Below are positions 51,386 through 63,900 of a stretch of DNA of 64,000 bases, piece by piece. This DNA is from Anisakis pegreffii (Eukaryota > Nematoda > Chromadorea > Rhabditida > Anisakidae), in contig JAPYMA010003008.1 in the NCBI GenBank assembly GCA_035041965.1, positions 116,754 to 180,753 of the forward strand. Direction: 5' to 3'. The notes beneath the pieces are model-generated. The model searched no databases, was not told the origin of the DNA, and was given only the letters and a program-made list of their open reading frames with translations. A program made the position numbers and the translations under genes. How positions within the stretch are numbered: position 1 is the stretch's first letter; every line of letters begins with the position of its first letter.

Positions 51386-53924
51386 ATGAAATTTTTGTGC
51401 TATTCACTGTTTATTCATTTCTTGTGGGTTGCGTCAATAGCATCGTCCTACACACCGACTGGATTTTATGTGGACAACGAGAACGCTCAATCTATCCCAT
51501 TACCTGTTAATCAGTAAGTTTTCTCATTGTTTGAAAAAAAATCGAATTATTTGTTTTTGATGTTCACGTTCGTCTTCGAGTCTGGAAAAATCAGTGTATT
51601 CTATCCGTGTTAGATCTCTGAAAATTATATTTTGAAGTTGAGAATCTTTAAGGAAATAGTCCTCCGAAACCAATCAATATTTCCGTTGCTCGTTTTCCTC
51701 GGGGTCACTCAAGTTTTGAGTAATTCATGTAATCAAATTTGCATGCTGAATGCTAATGCAGTTGGACATTTGTCTGATTAGTAAGAAGAGTTCCGCAGTG
51801 CTGAATTGGTTGGGATGTGTTTTAGGAAAGGTGGTGCTCGTCTGAAACTGAAAATTCTGGAACTTCTTGGGATTGAGATGCCTGGTCGCACATCTGCTGG
51901 TGTTAAGGATGAACTGGCATCTCGTTTCATGGCTGAGTTGTATCGAAATCTCGAAAGTAATGTGGAGTTGAGTCCTGCTTACAAGTGGGCATTGCATTTA
52001 CTCTATTCATTTCATGCACCAGCTTAATCATTGCTTTTGAATCGCGTCTCGCTTTTTTTTTGAAGAACTGAATATACCTCATATAGTTAATCGTATCAAC
52101 CTCATATAGTTCGATTTGAATTCTTCGATGTCTCTCTCACATACGTGGCAGTATTTCAGGTATCTCGCAAGTGGCCAATCAATTTCTGCAGCCGAACGGA
52201 AAGCAATCGAACTCGGTGAAGCGGATACAATCGTCTCGTTTCTTCCGCGTAGTTAGTAGCGTTCACTGGAATTTTCTAGGGCTAGTTGAATTATCAGAAT
52301 TTTGAAGTGTTCGATTTCAGAAGGTGTTCCAGACGTGGATTCTGGTACACGATTAGCGTTCGATTTGAATGTCGTTCCAAGTGGAAGTCGTCTACTGCAC
52401 GCCGAATTACGAATCTCATTCAATAGCTCCAGAAAACCGGCCAGATTGACGGCGTATATACCGTCCAATCGGTATTTCAAACAACCGTTTTTAGATTTTG
52501 TTGAACGTGGTGAACGTTGCATTCGTTGCTGATTATTGATTATGGTCCCGTATCATCTTCCATTAACATTTTCAACTGCTTGATATTCTCGTTTTGCTAA
52601 TGATGAAGCTTCAAGGAAGTCCGAACACATCGGCTCAGCTGAATGGCTGACCAGTGGCAGTGGTCATTTTGTACTTAATATTACTGAAGCGCTAAATCAG
52701 TGGATTCACAACCCTGCATATGATCCAGCTCTAATATTATTTGCCGTTTCTCCATATGGTTTGTCTCATCCTTTCTCTTTGTGCCGGTTTCTCGAAATTT
52801 TTTTCGTCCAATGCAAGTCAAGAATTTCTGGCCCTCTCTTAAGCGTTGTGACTCCAGTCGTGAACCGAGAATTCATAGGTCAGTTCTAAATTTATGATTT
52901 GCTATTTTTGTGTTAAGGGAACATCGAGTCGTTGGACAGTTATGGCGTATGGCATAGTTTCGCAATTGCATCGTTCATGGAACGAAATGGCCAGGTTCGC
53001 GATCGAATCAAACGTGATGCAGTCGGCACCTCGGCCACCTCAGCATTCGACGATTACAGTTACGGATTCTCGACTCGACAGGATCCGTTGAGACAGTCCG
53101 GTATGCAATAATACACTTCAGTTACTGAACGATAAAGGAATAGTAACTAATGGTGAATGTCTGAAAGTTATCTATCTTCGAACATTGCTTGCTTTCTGAG
53201 TGAAAAAAAACATAAGAATAGTTTATTTGCGTGCATGAAATTGTGATTTTGCAATTTATTTAAGGCAAATATTTGAGTTTATTGGTGGAATGTTGTCGTA
53301 CGAGATCATAATGACCGTTGTTTTCCAGTCGAAATTTATCAAATTTCAGCCTACAAGAAGGGATGCCGACGGCGAACACTTTATGTGGATTTCAAGGATC
53401 TTAATTGGCAGGTAAACCAAATTTTTTGGATGACGCTATTTGAGTTGTAAAGCGGATGTAAAGGTTGTAAAACTGAAACCATTTCAAGTGAATCACTGTG
53501 GTTGAGTTCAGGATTGGGTGATAGCACCAGATGGTTATCACGCGTATTATTGCGATGGTTACTGCTCATTCCCACTGAATAATCACATGAACGCAACCAA
53601 TCACGCTATCGTACAAACACTCGTACATCTCATCGATCCGACCAGGTATTAAGAATGTTAATTTGAGTTGATCCTCTTAAGAGCATCATCTTTTTCAGTG
53701 TTATTATTGTCATTGCTGGTGCGAAATTTAGGCGTTTTTATATGTAGTAAGTGATAATGAACTGAAGGCGACATGAGTGAATTTTGTTAATGTTCAGGAC
53801 CTCTGAAGCAAAGTGTGCACCATCTGCGTTACGTTCAATGAAAATTCTCTTCATTGATAATTCACAAAACGTGGTCTTGAAAAGATATCAAGATATGCAA
53901 GTTCGAGAGTGTGGATGTCAGTAA
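51386..53924 (+). CDS. BMP-type TGF-beta ligand lacking the inter-chain cysteine
   Basis: Nine exons: 51386-51513, 51826-51984, 52160-52248, 52321-52471, 52616-52758, 52918-53100, 53350-53411, 53512-53645, 53798-53924. Phases agree and give 391 residues. A signal peptide ([19 protein letters not shown]) is followed by a prodomain with the BMP-like helix [16 protein letters not shown] and the strand [19 protein letters not shown] furin-type site RIKR lies at 253-256. The mature domain reads [57 protein letters not shown] and ends VRECGCQ. It is closest to BMP5-8/60A by eye and possibly the nematode TIG-2 type; it is less like DBL-1. Cysteines are at 290, 319, 323, 356, 388 and 390. Position 355, normally the inter-chain cysteine of the CC pair, is lysine. 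It converges on the b561 gene. Confidence 0.93.
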
Positions 53925-56220
53925 TTGGGAGCTCGTAATTTGAGAATACGATTGCTCAGTATTCCCACGAAATAGCCGACTTTTACTGGTGTGAAAGAGA
54001 ACGGTTTGGTAAAACTTGGTGTCCTTAGAATGCTCATTTACAATATATCTAATTTCATGTTTTGAATTCGTTGTATTTCTCAAAACACCGGTGGAAATTC
54101 TATATGGTTATTAATATTTGTTCGGATATTGAATAGACAACTATGTATTATTTGTTGAAATATAATCTAAATAACTGGGAATTTCTGCTTTCATTTGTTA
54201 TTACACTGGAAAGTTCCCGAAAAAAATTGTTGTATGAGTTGACTTCATATATTTGTTCTGCCTTGTAATTTAATTTTTTATTAAATATGTGTTGTTACTT
54301 TTTTGCATAGCTTAAGGTGCTTACGAATATAATCATTGCATAATACTCAATATAATCAGCATTTCCTGTGAAGCTTTTGTTGTTCGTTCTCATTGTGTTG
54401 AATCTCTTCTTGCGTAGCAATTTTTGTTGCTAATTCACTTTTATTCTCACATTCGATTTGACAATTTGAGCGTTCTGAGTGGTACTCAATGAAGTTTTCT
54501 TCAGTATGTGTGCATTTCGTGTTTATATTTTATGATCTGATTATTTGTGTTGATTGTTTTTTCATACCTGATTGCGAGATCTAGTTGCTCTGAAAATAGC
54601 ATCTAATAGATGATTATAATGAATAATCAGCTAAAAGTTCATTTGAGTGTGTAATTAAGATTTTGTGAGCATTAAGTAAATGTTAACTTAGATGAAAATT
54701 AAGATTTTGTATGTTCAAATTTAGGGTTACGGATTCTGGGTTTTTTGTTTTGAAGGCAGAATATAGGTGTTCTATCGGGTCCACATTAGATCTCTCTTAA
54801 AATTTGTTGTGCTTCAAGATTTCCATGTTTTTCTTCATCATATTTATGCTTTCGGATAACTATGAACAGTGTGATATGGTAGGGATGCCCCAATATCATA
54901 CTATAATTGTTGGTTCAGTGTTCTCAGCTGTTGCTCGGTTGATTTTTTGATTTATGATCTTATTTTTGTAATTGTATAATTTACTCTGTTGATTACCTGT
55001 TCGCTATTGATGCTTTGCAGAGTGTGTTTATTGTTACGGTTGTTGCTTATCGCTATGCACTTGAAAGCCGGTGTTTTTTTGTAATCTTTGGAAATAATTT
55101 TATTTTTCTGTCATTGTTTTCTGTAATATCTTTATTTTTGATTTTACTTCTGTAATATCTCTTCATGGGTATGGCTTGATTTCGAACGTGTTCCAGTTTG
55201 AACTTTTACGTACAGTAGACACGAATCTCTCGTATGTAATTTTTGAAGAGGAGCAACGTGTGAACTTATGAACATGGATAAATGATCATTTCATGATTAA
55301 GGAGATGGATTTGGACTGTGAATACTTGTTTATTGCTGATCTAGTTGATGTCGTGTGTGCAAGGAACTTTATATCAGTTGAGATGAACTGAATGCTAACA
55401 ATCATTAAGACTTGCATTTTTATGAGTTTTGGATGATAGGATATCAAACTGCGAACGAATTTGTGCGTTGTTCTCATTTTGAATTAAGCGAAGTGATAAG
55501 TGATTGTTCACGTATTCGATTTTTGGACCACTAAAATTTTCCGTTCGAAAAATGGTTAATTTTATCAGTCAACACCGAAAAAATGTGAAAATGTTTATGT
55601 GTAAACAAAAATGTGCAGTAATTTAACAAAATATGAACAATATAAGTAAATTGTAGTACGACATCAAAAATGAATCCAGTTGAGATCATATCCTCGCACG
55701 CATTGCAAAGCCGCGAGTATTTAGGTGATGTTACATCGATTTCAACTTATTTTTTGAGGAACTGGTAGGGAAGTATATACATTGGGTCTGATTTCATTGG
55801 GTAGTATACACCTCATATTGGTGAAAGAACATGTATGATAGCAAATAATTATGAGCAATATCGGATATGAAATATCTCGTGTATGTTCATGCTGATGGAA
55901 TTCGCTGATTTGTTCACTTTTCGAATTCAGTTTCGTTACTTAATTTGTTTGCTCAATCTGATTAGCATGTTTTCCAATGGTGAGCGATCTTAATTGCGAG
56001 CAATGGGAGGGTCGTATGCGTTAATGAATTTGGAACACTTGTGCAAATCTCACTCTTTGTACGTACAGAAACGTTTTTGAAACGTGACATGTGCAATAAA
56101 CATAATTTTCAACCAGAAAAGAATTTCCAAATTGTGTACAATATGATTGGAATCATTGCGAGGAATATCTTACTTCACGAATGCGTAGTTACCGTTCTGA
56201 AACTTCTCGTTCTTGTGTCA
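53925..56220. other. Convergent intergenic region
   Basis: Lies between the BMP stop and the cytochrome b561 stop. It is AT-rich and T-rich on the plus strand, with no open frame showing splice support. Nothing recognised. Confidence 0.55.
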
Positions 56221-58620
56221 TTATTTTGTCTCATCGGGTGTTTTTTGCCTTCGCCATTCGTCTTCACTCACCAAATAGACAACACACATTGCATAAATTA
56301 TCGTGAAAATAACAGTGAAATTGAGCACGAGGGACGATGTTGTCAATCGTTGTGCGCCATATTGGTTTGACTGCGTGAACGTATCATTCAAGCTGCTGAA
56401 ATGGAAATAATTTTCACTCGCAGAACGATGCAATGATATAAATGATCAGTCAGACAGATGACTATTAGTCTTTAATAAAGAATCGTCCTCATTTGACCTA
56501 ATGATGAAGCACTTAATGAAGAATGCTTCAAGAAAAACGCGAATTTCATCGCCATGACGAGACTATAGTGCAAAAATCGCCGAGCTCAGAGAGTTGTTAG
56601 TAAAGCAGCAACTGATTTCCCCAAATTTTAGCCTTGTATATCTTTATCTTATTTCTATCCATCTTAATCATATTTGCAGCCTTTATATCTCGATTAGAGC
56701 AGATGCGACGGACAAGATTTGTGATGGTGTTCAATGTTGGTCGTAGATGATATGGTTTCATACCTGTGGTTTTGAATAATCAGTGGTAATTGTGCATATC
56801 CGATGAGTGCTTGTGATACACTCGCGATGAAAATCGTCAAACCAACAAGTTTGTGACTTGGTAAAAACGACTCTCCTGTTTCCATTGAAGGTAGCCAGAA
56901 ATTTATCGCACCGAACAAAAACTAAAAATTCCCGTCCTCGTTCATCCCTCACCTCCAATTTTTCTCCTACGAATGACGCAATCGAAAACGATCGCCACTT
57001 TCACAGTGAATTGTATGAACCTCAACGAAAGGCTCGTTTTTAGAAGCCTTTAGAAGCAATTGATTTGTTTTTTTTTTGAGCAGAAACTATCGAAGTGCAC
57101 TCGCTGAATTTATGCATTACATCGAACGGAATTCGTTAATTCATTTTTCTGCAAACCTTCGAACATTCCTCCGTTTTTTTGTGTTTTCTCAATGGTCCAG
57201 AAATCACTGCCATATGAATTGTTGTATTGCTTAAAATTTGAGAATATTTGAGAAATATGTTCTCAAGTGAGTATCCAGCAAAAGTTTAATGGATAGCCGT
57301 TTGATAGTGTGGCCAATCCGGGTAATGTAAGTAATCGAGCAAAGGTGAACCTGAACGATATAGACGCTAATCAGACAAACACCAATCCAGCTGTGGAACG
57401 ACCACATATGTGCCATTTGATAAGCAGTTTTGTACTGAGCGATACTCACCAACGCTCCGATTATAAGTGCGAATGTGCCCAAATGCATTAACGTATGCAC
57501 CATTTTTGACATTATCTTTGTTTCATGCCGAAACAGTCGATAGCTCAACATACCTAAACTCAATTTCTTCCTACAATACCTCATGCAATCCGCTCTTCGA
57601 ATTTATTCCGTTTTGCGGAGAGTCCTCTCAAGAAAGATCGACAGTTGGCAAATATAGCCAAAGAGTTTAGTGTTACGATCACATCAGTGGAATGATCGCT
57701 CGATGGAATTTTGTGCGATTATACTGATTTTTTATTTATTGACTATCCTTACTAGCTGACTGTCAACGTGCAATTTAAGTTGATTATCGACCAAGTTGAT
57801 TTCACATCATCAATACGTATTTCACATTGGCCATATCAATGAGTAATGTGGAATTAATCAGCTTAGGAATCCGTTCAAAGTGCACGTTGACAGTTGGTAA
57901 ACATCAGTAATATGAATTATTACTAACGAACGATTCCTTATACTTGCAGCAAACTATTCATGTTAGAAATTGCAGTATTTTTTGTTCATGTGCAATATTC
58001 GAGCCTCACTTCGATTTTATGTGTGGTTGAAGAAGACGTGATTAATTGATGAAAGATACTTTGTAATAGAATACCTTCACCGAGCACGAATATCAGACCA
58101 TAGCTCATCAATAGTCCATGATAATGCAACTTTCCATATTTGCCTTTCATACCATCGTCTGCAATTTGATGGTAATATCCTGTAAACGAAGAGCAGAAAG
58201 TTTGTTCGTGAAACGGAATCTCGTTGCCAGCTTGGACATTGTCAGAAAATTTTTGAGTTTCCAAATCCGCTATATTATCTCATTCAAAATGCGATTGGAA
58301 AACGGATTATCTCATTAATAAGACTATGTGCATGATAATGTAAATCGCTGACAGACGGCACATATTGCCTTCGAAACGCATTATATAAGCAAATTTCATC
58401 GAATTTTTACTCACTTTTCGAAATGAATCAAAAGAAGTGATCAGTTGCACAATAATAAATAGAAGATGAAACGGCGATGCTTACCTGCCAAAATAACCAT
58501 GACGAAAGCAAAAAATTGTGAGGCGCCGAATAGTAGGTCGAATGGCAAATAATTCAGGTGAAAAGCATCACCAAGCATTTCAGCAATTTGTTTCGCAAAA
58601 ATTTTGGAACACTTCTCCAT
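56221..58620 (-). CDS. Cytochrome b561 family transmembrane ferrireductase
   Basis: Five exons: 58620-58485, 58179-58075, 57553-57351, 56921-56764, 56395-56221. They join in phase and give 258 residues with six hydrophobic segments. The four haem-ligand histidines fall at 66 (LHYHGLLMSYG), 100 (KMVHTLMHLG), 134 (WSFHSWIG) and 171 (PSHKLVGL). The spacing 34-34-37 is as in animal CYB561 proteins. The arginine/lysine-rich loop YRLFRHETK between the first two fits the usual ascorbate-side motif. The C-terminus is a short cytosolic tail, EDEWRRQKTPDETK. The family moves electrons from cytosolic ascorbate across vesicle or plasma membranes to monodehydroascorbate or ferric iron; which of these applies is not visible. 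The start is the first ATG, 17 nt after an acceptor-like AG. Confidence 0.94.
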
Positions 58621-58637
58621 TGTGTATGTCGTAAAGA

Positions 58638-58639
58638 CT
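58638..58639 (-). promoter_or_regulatory. Probable trans-splice acceptor, b561 gene
   Basis: On the minus strand ttaatgtcattcag ends 17 nt before the ATG. The pyrimidine tract is weaker than in the other three cases. Confidence 0.35.
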
Positions 58640-59689
58640 GAATGACATTAACCCATAATAAACCTTTCTATTTACTCGATTTTTGATGCTCTTAATATTG
58701 CAATCAGTAGAGGGCGTTCCTTTATATGTTATATGACGTTTTTTTCCTCAACATTTCTCTTTTTTTTTCAACATTACCTCTCAACTCTACTCAAAATGTT
58801 CATCTTAATAATTTAACAAGCATGTTGGCATAAGATTTCCTGCTTCAAGATGCGAACTTTTTGCTATTTTGTAGTGTTGAGATTATTTTTTATGCTAGCA
58901 CATATAAAAAACCGTTTCGTTCTTCAGTCGTATTAAATTTTTTTCTTCATTTTTCTGTCGCTTCTGTCTACTATCAGGGATTTTACTCTTCCAGTAACTG
59001 CCATCTGATTGTATGATACACTATAAATCAAAAGCATTAACGATGGCCAATATTAACGTGGGCTCCGGCTGATCCCATATAAAATTTCATTCAGCTGAAT
59101 ATTTTCATCGCTGTTATTATTATTGGTGTGGAAAACTGCGATAATACTGACAATAATAAGAACTGTAATAGTGATCGCAGTGGGGGTGACAAAATACACT
59201 TAAATAGAAAATTAAAATTAGTATCTATCATATTACTTTGTATTGTTGTCATTTTCATCATTCTCACACCCGCTGTGCCGTTTATTTCGTCACTTCCTGC
59301 TATTGACGTGATGCTATCAGCGGTAAACAATCGCTTATCAGTATACACATGATTTCCAGACTTCTAAACGATGATAAAGATAAAAGGGCGAAAATATACC
59401 CGCGATGATGTAATCAAATGCTTCGAAATCATTCCATTCACTGTATTCTATTTGCGACCATCATCTCAGTGCATACTCGAAACGTTTTTCAAGCCATATC
59501 AATTTCACGCTTCTGTTATTCCTTCTTCATCATCGTCACCAGTGTTAACCAATGCAGTCGATATCAACAGGTTCAATTGACGTCTCAGTTTACGCAATTT
59601 TATTATCAGTTTTGAACTAAGTTAACGGCCGCTTGAATTTTCACAATTTTCAGAAGTTTTGGTCGAATATTAATTCCTTAAATTTTGTT
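58640..59689. other. Upstream region with unassigned open frames
   Basis: Beyond the b561 promoter region there are two short plus-strand open frames. One at 59128-59352 encodes one hydrophobic segment (LVSIILLCIVVIFIILTPAV) and a possible donor after 59321. The other is at 59371-59580. I could not join them in phase with each other or with the frame at 59815, so I do not call a gene. Confidence 0.4.
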
Positions 59690-59814
59690 ATTTTGATAAT
59701 AATAATTTAATGTATTTAATAATATTGTTTTTATAATTTAGTATTTTAATGTTAAATTTTATGATATTTTAATAATATTTAATAATATTTTAATAATTTT
59801 AATAATAAGACAAA
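59690..59814. repeat. Low-complexity TTAATAAT tract
   Basis: About 125 bp of almost pure A/T made of TTTAATAATAT-like words, directly before the open frame at 59815. Confidence 0.8.
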
Positions 59815-60249
59815 TTGTTTGCACTGGTTCTATGGATTGCTTACGATTTATCAAAATCGCTCCCTCCAAATTATTTACAGTCTCGATTAAGCACTTTTAC
59901 TCGCGCTCCTGTCGATTGTTTTCTACTTGTCCCATTCTCATGCACAGTAGCAAGTAATTTTCGGTCTTACAGAACCGTCTTTGTAAGTGCAAAATTGGCA
60001 TTCGCTCATTCGTTGCAACCATGCAAGTTGTATCGATTCACGTTCCGTTCCCAAAAATCGCCTGCTAACCTCATTGAACGATGCGTTTCGGTTGAATTAT
60101 TACCTCAGCGGAACTATCTGACGGATGGCGCTGCTGATGTGCAAATGTCTGAGATGTGTTACTTCAACACGTTCTCGACGTACTCGAAACCCAACGATAC
60201 TTTCCTCTTGACAGTTAGTTTTCGCAATCCATTGTCGGCTACATTGTAA
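59815..60249 (+). CDS. Unidentified 144-codon open frame
   Basis: An open frame of normal amino-acid complexity lies between an A/T-only tract and the AATAAA-rich minisatellite. It includes VDCFLLVPFSCTVASNFRSY and ends FLLTVSFRNPLSATL. No ATG begins it (the first codon is TTG), so it would be an internal or terminal exon. The stop codon abuts the minisatellite. I recognise no domain. It could be the last exon of a gene whose upstream exons I could not join, or an old coding remnant. Confidence 0.3.
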   Translation: MFALVLWIAYDLSKSLPPNYLQSRLSTFTRAPVDCFLLVPFSCTVASNFRSYRTVFVSAKLAFAHSLQPCKLYRFTFRSQKSPANLIERCVSVELLPQRNYLTDGAADVQMSEMCYFNTFSTYSKPNDTFLLTVSFRNPLSATL

Positions 60250-60988
60250 CAATAAATAACAATAAATAACAGTAAATAACATTAAGTAAACAATAAATAA
60301 CAATAAATAACATTAAATAACAATAAATAACATTAAATAGCAATAAATAACATTCAATAACATTAAATAGCAATGAATAACATTAAATAATAATAAATAA
60401 CAATAAATAACATTAAATAAAAATAAAAAACATTAAATAACATTAAATAGCAATAAATAACATTAGATAACAATGAATAACAATAAATAACAATAAATAA
60501 CATTATATAACATTAAACAACAATAAATAACAATAAATAACAGTAAAAAACATTAAGTAAACAATAAGTAACAATAAATAACAAAAAATAACATTAAATA
60601 ACAATAAATAACATTAAATAGCAATAAATAACATTAAATAACAATAAATAACATTATATAACATTAAATAACAATAATTGACATTATATAACATTAAATA
60701 ACAATGAATAACATTAAATAACAATAAATAACAGTAAATAACATTAAGTAAACAATAAATAACATTGTATAACATTAAATAACAATAAATAACATTAAGT
60801 AAACAATAAATAACAATAAATAACATTATATAACATTAAATAACAATAAATAACATTATATAACATTAAATAACAATAAATAACATTATATAACATTAAA
60901 TAGCAATAAATAACATTGTATAACAATAAATAACAATAAATAACATTAAGTAAACAATAAATAACAATAAATAGCAATATATAACATT
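60247..60988. repeat. Minisatellite of AATAAA/AATAAC units
   Basis: About 740 bp built from caataaataac, cattaaataac and cattatataac words with higher-order blocks (for example three near-identical ~42-bp blocks at about 60806-60905). Read on the plus strand it contains dozens of AATAAA hexamers. Minus-strand tyrosine/isoleucine/leucine open frames across it are artefacts. Confidence 0.95.
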
Positions 60989-60989
60989 A

Positions 60990-63900
60990 ATATTAGTTTT
61001 GATTTGATTTGGTGGTGTTGAGCGGTCGGTCGCTTGGGTTGCTCTCGTGGCCAACCCGGCTAAAGTGGAACGGTAACTGGCCTGCCTGCCTAGCCAGCAG
61101 GATAGCGTCACAAATGGCTAAAACAATGCAAGAAAATGGGCCTCAGTACCCTGCAGGGCAATCGAACCGTGCTACGACGGCGGGGCGGGATTCGAGAGTC
61201 CAGAGGCTGCTAAGAATCTCAGGTTCGGACAGGCCGTCACAACATCGAAAAACAACCCTAGCCATATGCACCTATAACTGCAGGTCATTGGCAGGGAGGA
61301 CCGGACTGACCCACTTGATGGAGGAATTGAAGAAAATTAAATGCGACGTTCTCGGGCTCTGTGAAACACGTCGAAAAGAAGAACTCAACGCAAGATGGAA
61401 CGATGGGAGCGCCGTGAGATTGGGCAAAGGAGACGGTACTCGAACAGTCGGAGGTATTGGGTTCATCGTAAGTAAAGGATGGGCTTCTAAAATAGTCTCG
61501 TGCAATATTCTGTCATCAAGAATAGGGGTTCTAAACGTTCAAGTATCAGGAAAGGCCACCCTCAAAATCATCCAGGCCTACGCCCCAACAAACTCTGTTG
61601 ATGACGATGAGGTTGAAGAATTCTACCAGGAGCTGGAAACGGCTCTTACTAAAAAATCCACATACACCATCGTCATGGGCGATTTCAACGCAAAGGTCGG
61701 GAAAGGGTGGCAAGGAGAACAATATATTGGAAAATTTGGACTAGGAGAAAGAAATGAAAGAGGAGAACGTTTAGTAACCTTTGCCGAGACGAATAAACTC
61801 TACATTGGCAACAGCCTATTCAAAAAAAGACCAGCGAGAAGATGGACATGGATAGCTCCGAATGCTCAGTACCGAAACGAAATCGACTACATCATGATCG
61901 ACAGAAGGCGACTACTTCAAGACGTCTCTGTCGTGGCTCCCTTCAACACCGGCAGTGACCATCGTTTAGTTCGGGCGAAAATCGTCATCGACAAGAAAAG
62001 AGAGAAGAAAGCGCTGCATATCTCAATGAAACACCAACGCATCAAGGCCTTCGACGAGATGGTATTGCAAGACGCCATCGAGAAAGAAAACTGGGATCAG
62101 ATTGAAGAGATTGACAAAGACTACGACTCGCTAATCACCAAGCTAAAGGCATGCTTTAGGAAGGCTAAAGTCGACCAACAGCAACTCAAGGATGACAGAT
62201 TCTCTGAGGAAACGAAGAGATTAATGGAAAGACGGAAATCCTTGAAAAGAAACAAAACAGACCTCGTCGAGTATTCCATCTTATGTAAAGCCATCAGGCA
62301 GCATCTGAAGGAAGACCTCGAGAGGTACAAATTAAGAAAACTGCTGAAAGTCGCTGAGAAAGGCAAAAGCATGAAAAAATGCCGACGAGAAATGGCACAA
62401 TATAGAAGGGAGGTGACGGCACTAAAAGACAATGATGGACAGACGGTGACTGACAAAAGAGGAATGGAGGAGGTTTGCAGAAACTTCTACACGAATCTTT
62501 TCAAGTCATCCTTATTGTTCACTCCTCCGTCACCAAAGGCAATGGATGACGTGCCACCAATACTGGTTAGCGAGATCGAAAGTGCTCTTCATCTGGCAAA
62601 AAGCGGCAAAGCTCCTGGTAAAGACGGAATAACATCAGAAATGATCAGGAGCACTGGGGAAACATTCTGGAAAGCCCTTGCGACAAGGTTCAACATCTAC
62701 TTGAAGCAGGGCAAAATACCCTCTCAGTGGAAAGGGTCAAATACCATTTTGCTGTATAAAAAGGGCGATAAGGAAGATCTAAAGAATTATCGTCCCATTT
62801 GCCTCCTGTCTCAAATCTACAAACTATTTACTAAAATCATCGTAACGAGATTGTCAACCGATCTCGATTACCAACAACCCAGAGAGCAGGCAGGCTTTCG
62901 CAAAAACTACAGCACGATGGACCATATATTTACCCTGACACAACTGATAGAGAGGGCAAACGAATACAAACTACCCCTATGTGTCGCTTTCGTCGACTAC
63001 GAAAAGGCCTTTGATAGCGTCGAGATTAACGCAGTGCTAACGTCTCTCCACGAACAAGGTATCCCGGCCCAGTACATCAATCTCCTCAAAGAGGCAAATA
63101 CCAACTGTACCACAGATATCAACTTACTATCGACACCAGTAACAGTCCCAGTAAACAAGGGTGTCAAACAAGGGGATACAATCTCCCCGAAACTTTTCAC
63201 GGCATGCCTCGAAATGGTTCTTCGAGACATCGACTGGGATGGTGGTATCAGTATCAACGGTGAAATTCTGAATCATCTTCGATTCGCAGATGACATCGTG
63301 CTCATCGCTGAATCCACTAAGGAGCTCCAGGCCATGCTGACGACGCTGAGCACCAAAAGTGCCGCCGTCGGCCTCAAACTCAACCGCATGAAAACTAAAT
63401 TCATGCGCTCAGATATCACTCCTGCGGGCCAAATAGTGGTGGAAGGCGATGTAATTGAAGAAGTGAAAGAATATACCTATTTGGGGCAACTGGTGAATAT
63501 GGACCGAGATATGAAGCCCGAACTAGCTCAAAGAATACGATCCGGATGGAAGGCGTTCAACTCGATAAAGGATGTGCTAAAGGCCAAAATTGATGGATCT
63601 CTTCGTGCCCATCTGTATAACAGCACAGTCTTGCCCGCGATGCTCTATGCATGCGAAACGTGGGCAACGACAAAAACAGAAGAACAACGACTTATAACAA
63701 CACAGAGGGCAATGGAGAGATGTATGTTAGGAATATCGTTGCGTGAGCACATCCGATGCGAGGAGATACGCCGGAGAACTGGGATAAGAGACGTAATCAC
63801 AGAGTACAGGAAACAGAAGCTACGATGGGCAGGCCACGTAGCTCGAATGAATGACAACAGGTGGACCCGAGCAATTCTAGAATGGTACCCCCGAGAACAA

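Noticed and set aside
60614..61111. Minus-strand open frames of Tyr/Ile/Leu/Val repeats
   Set aside because: They are translations of the AATAAA/AATAAC minisatellite and the LINE leader; no coding evidence.
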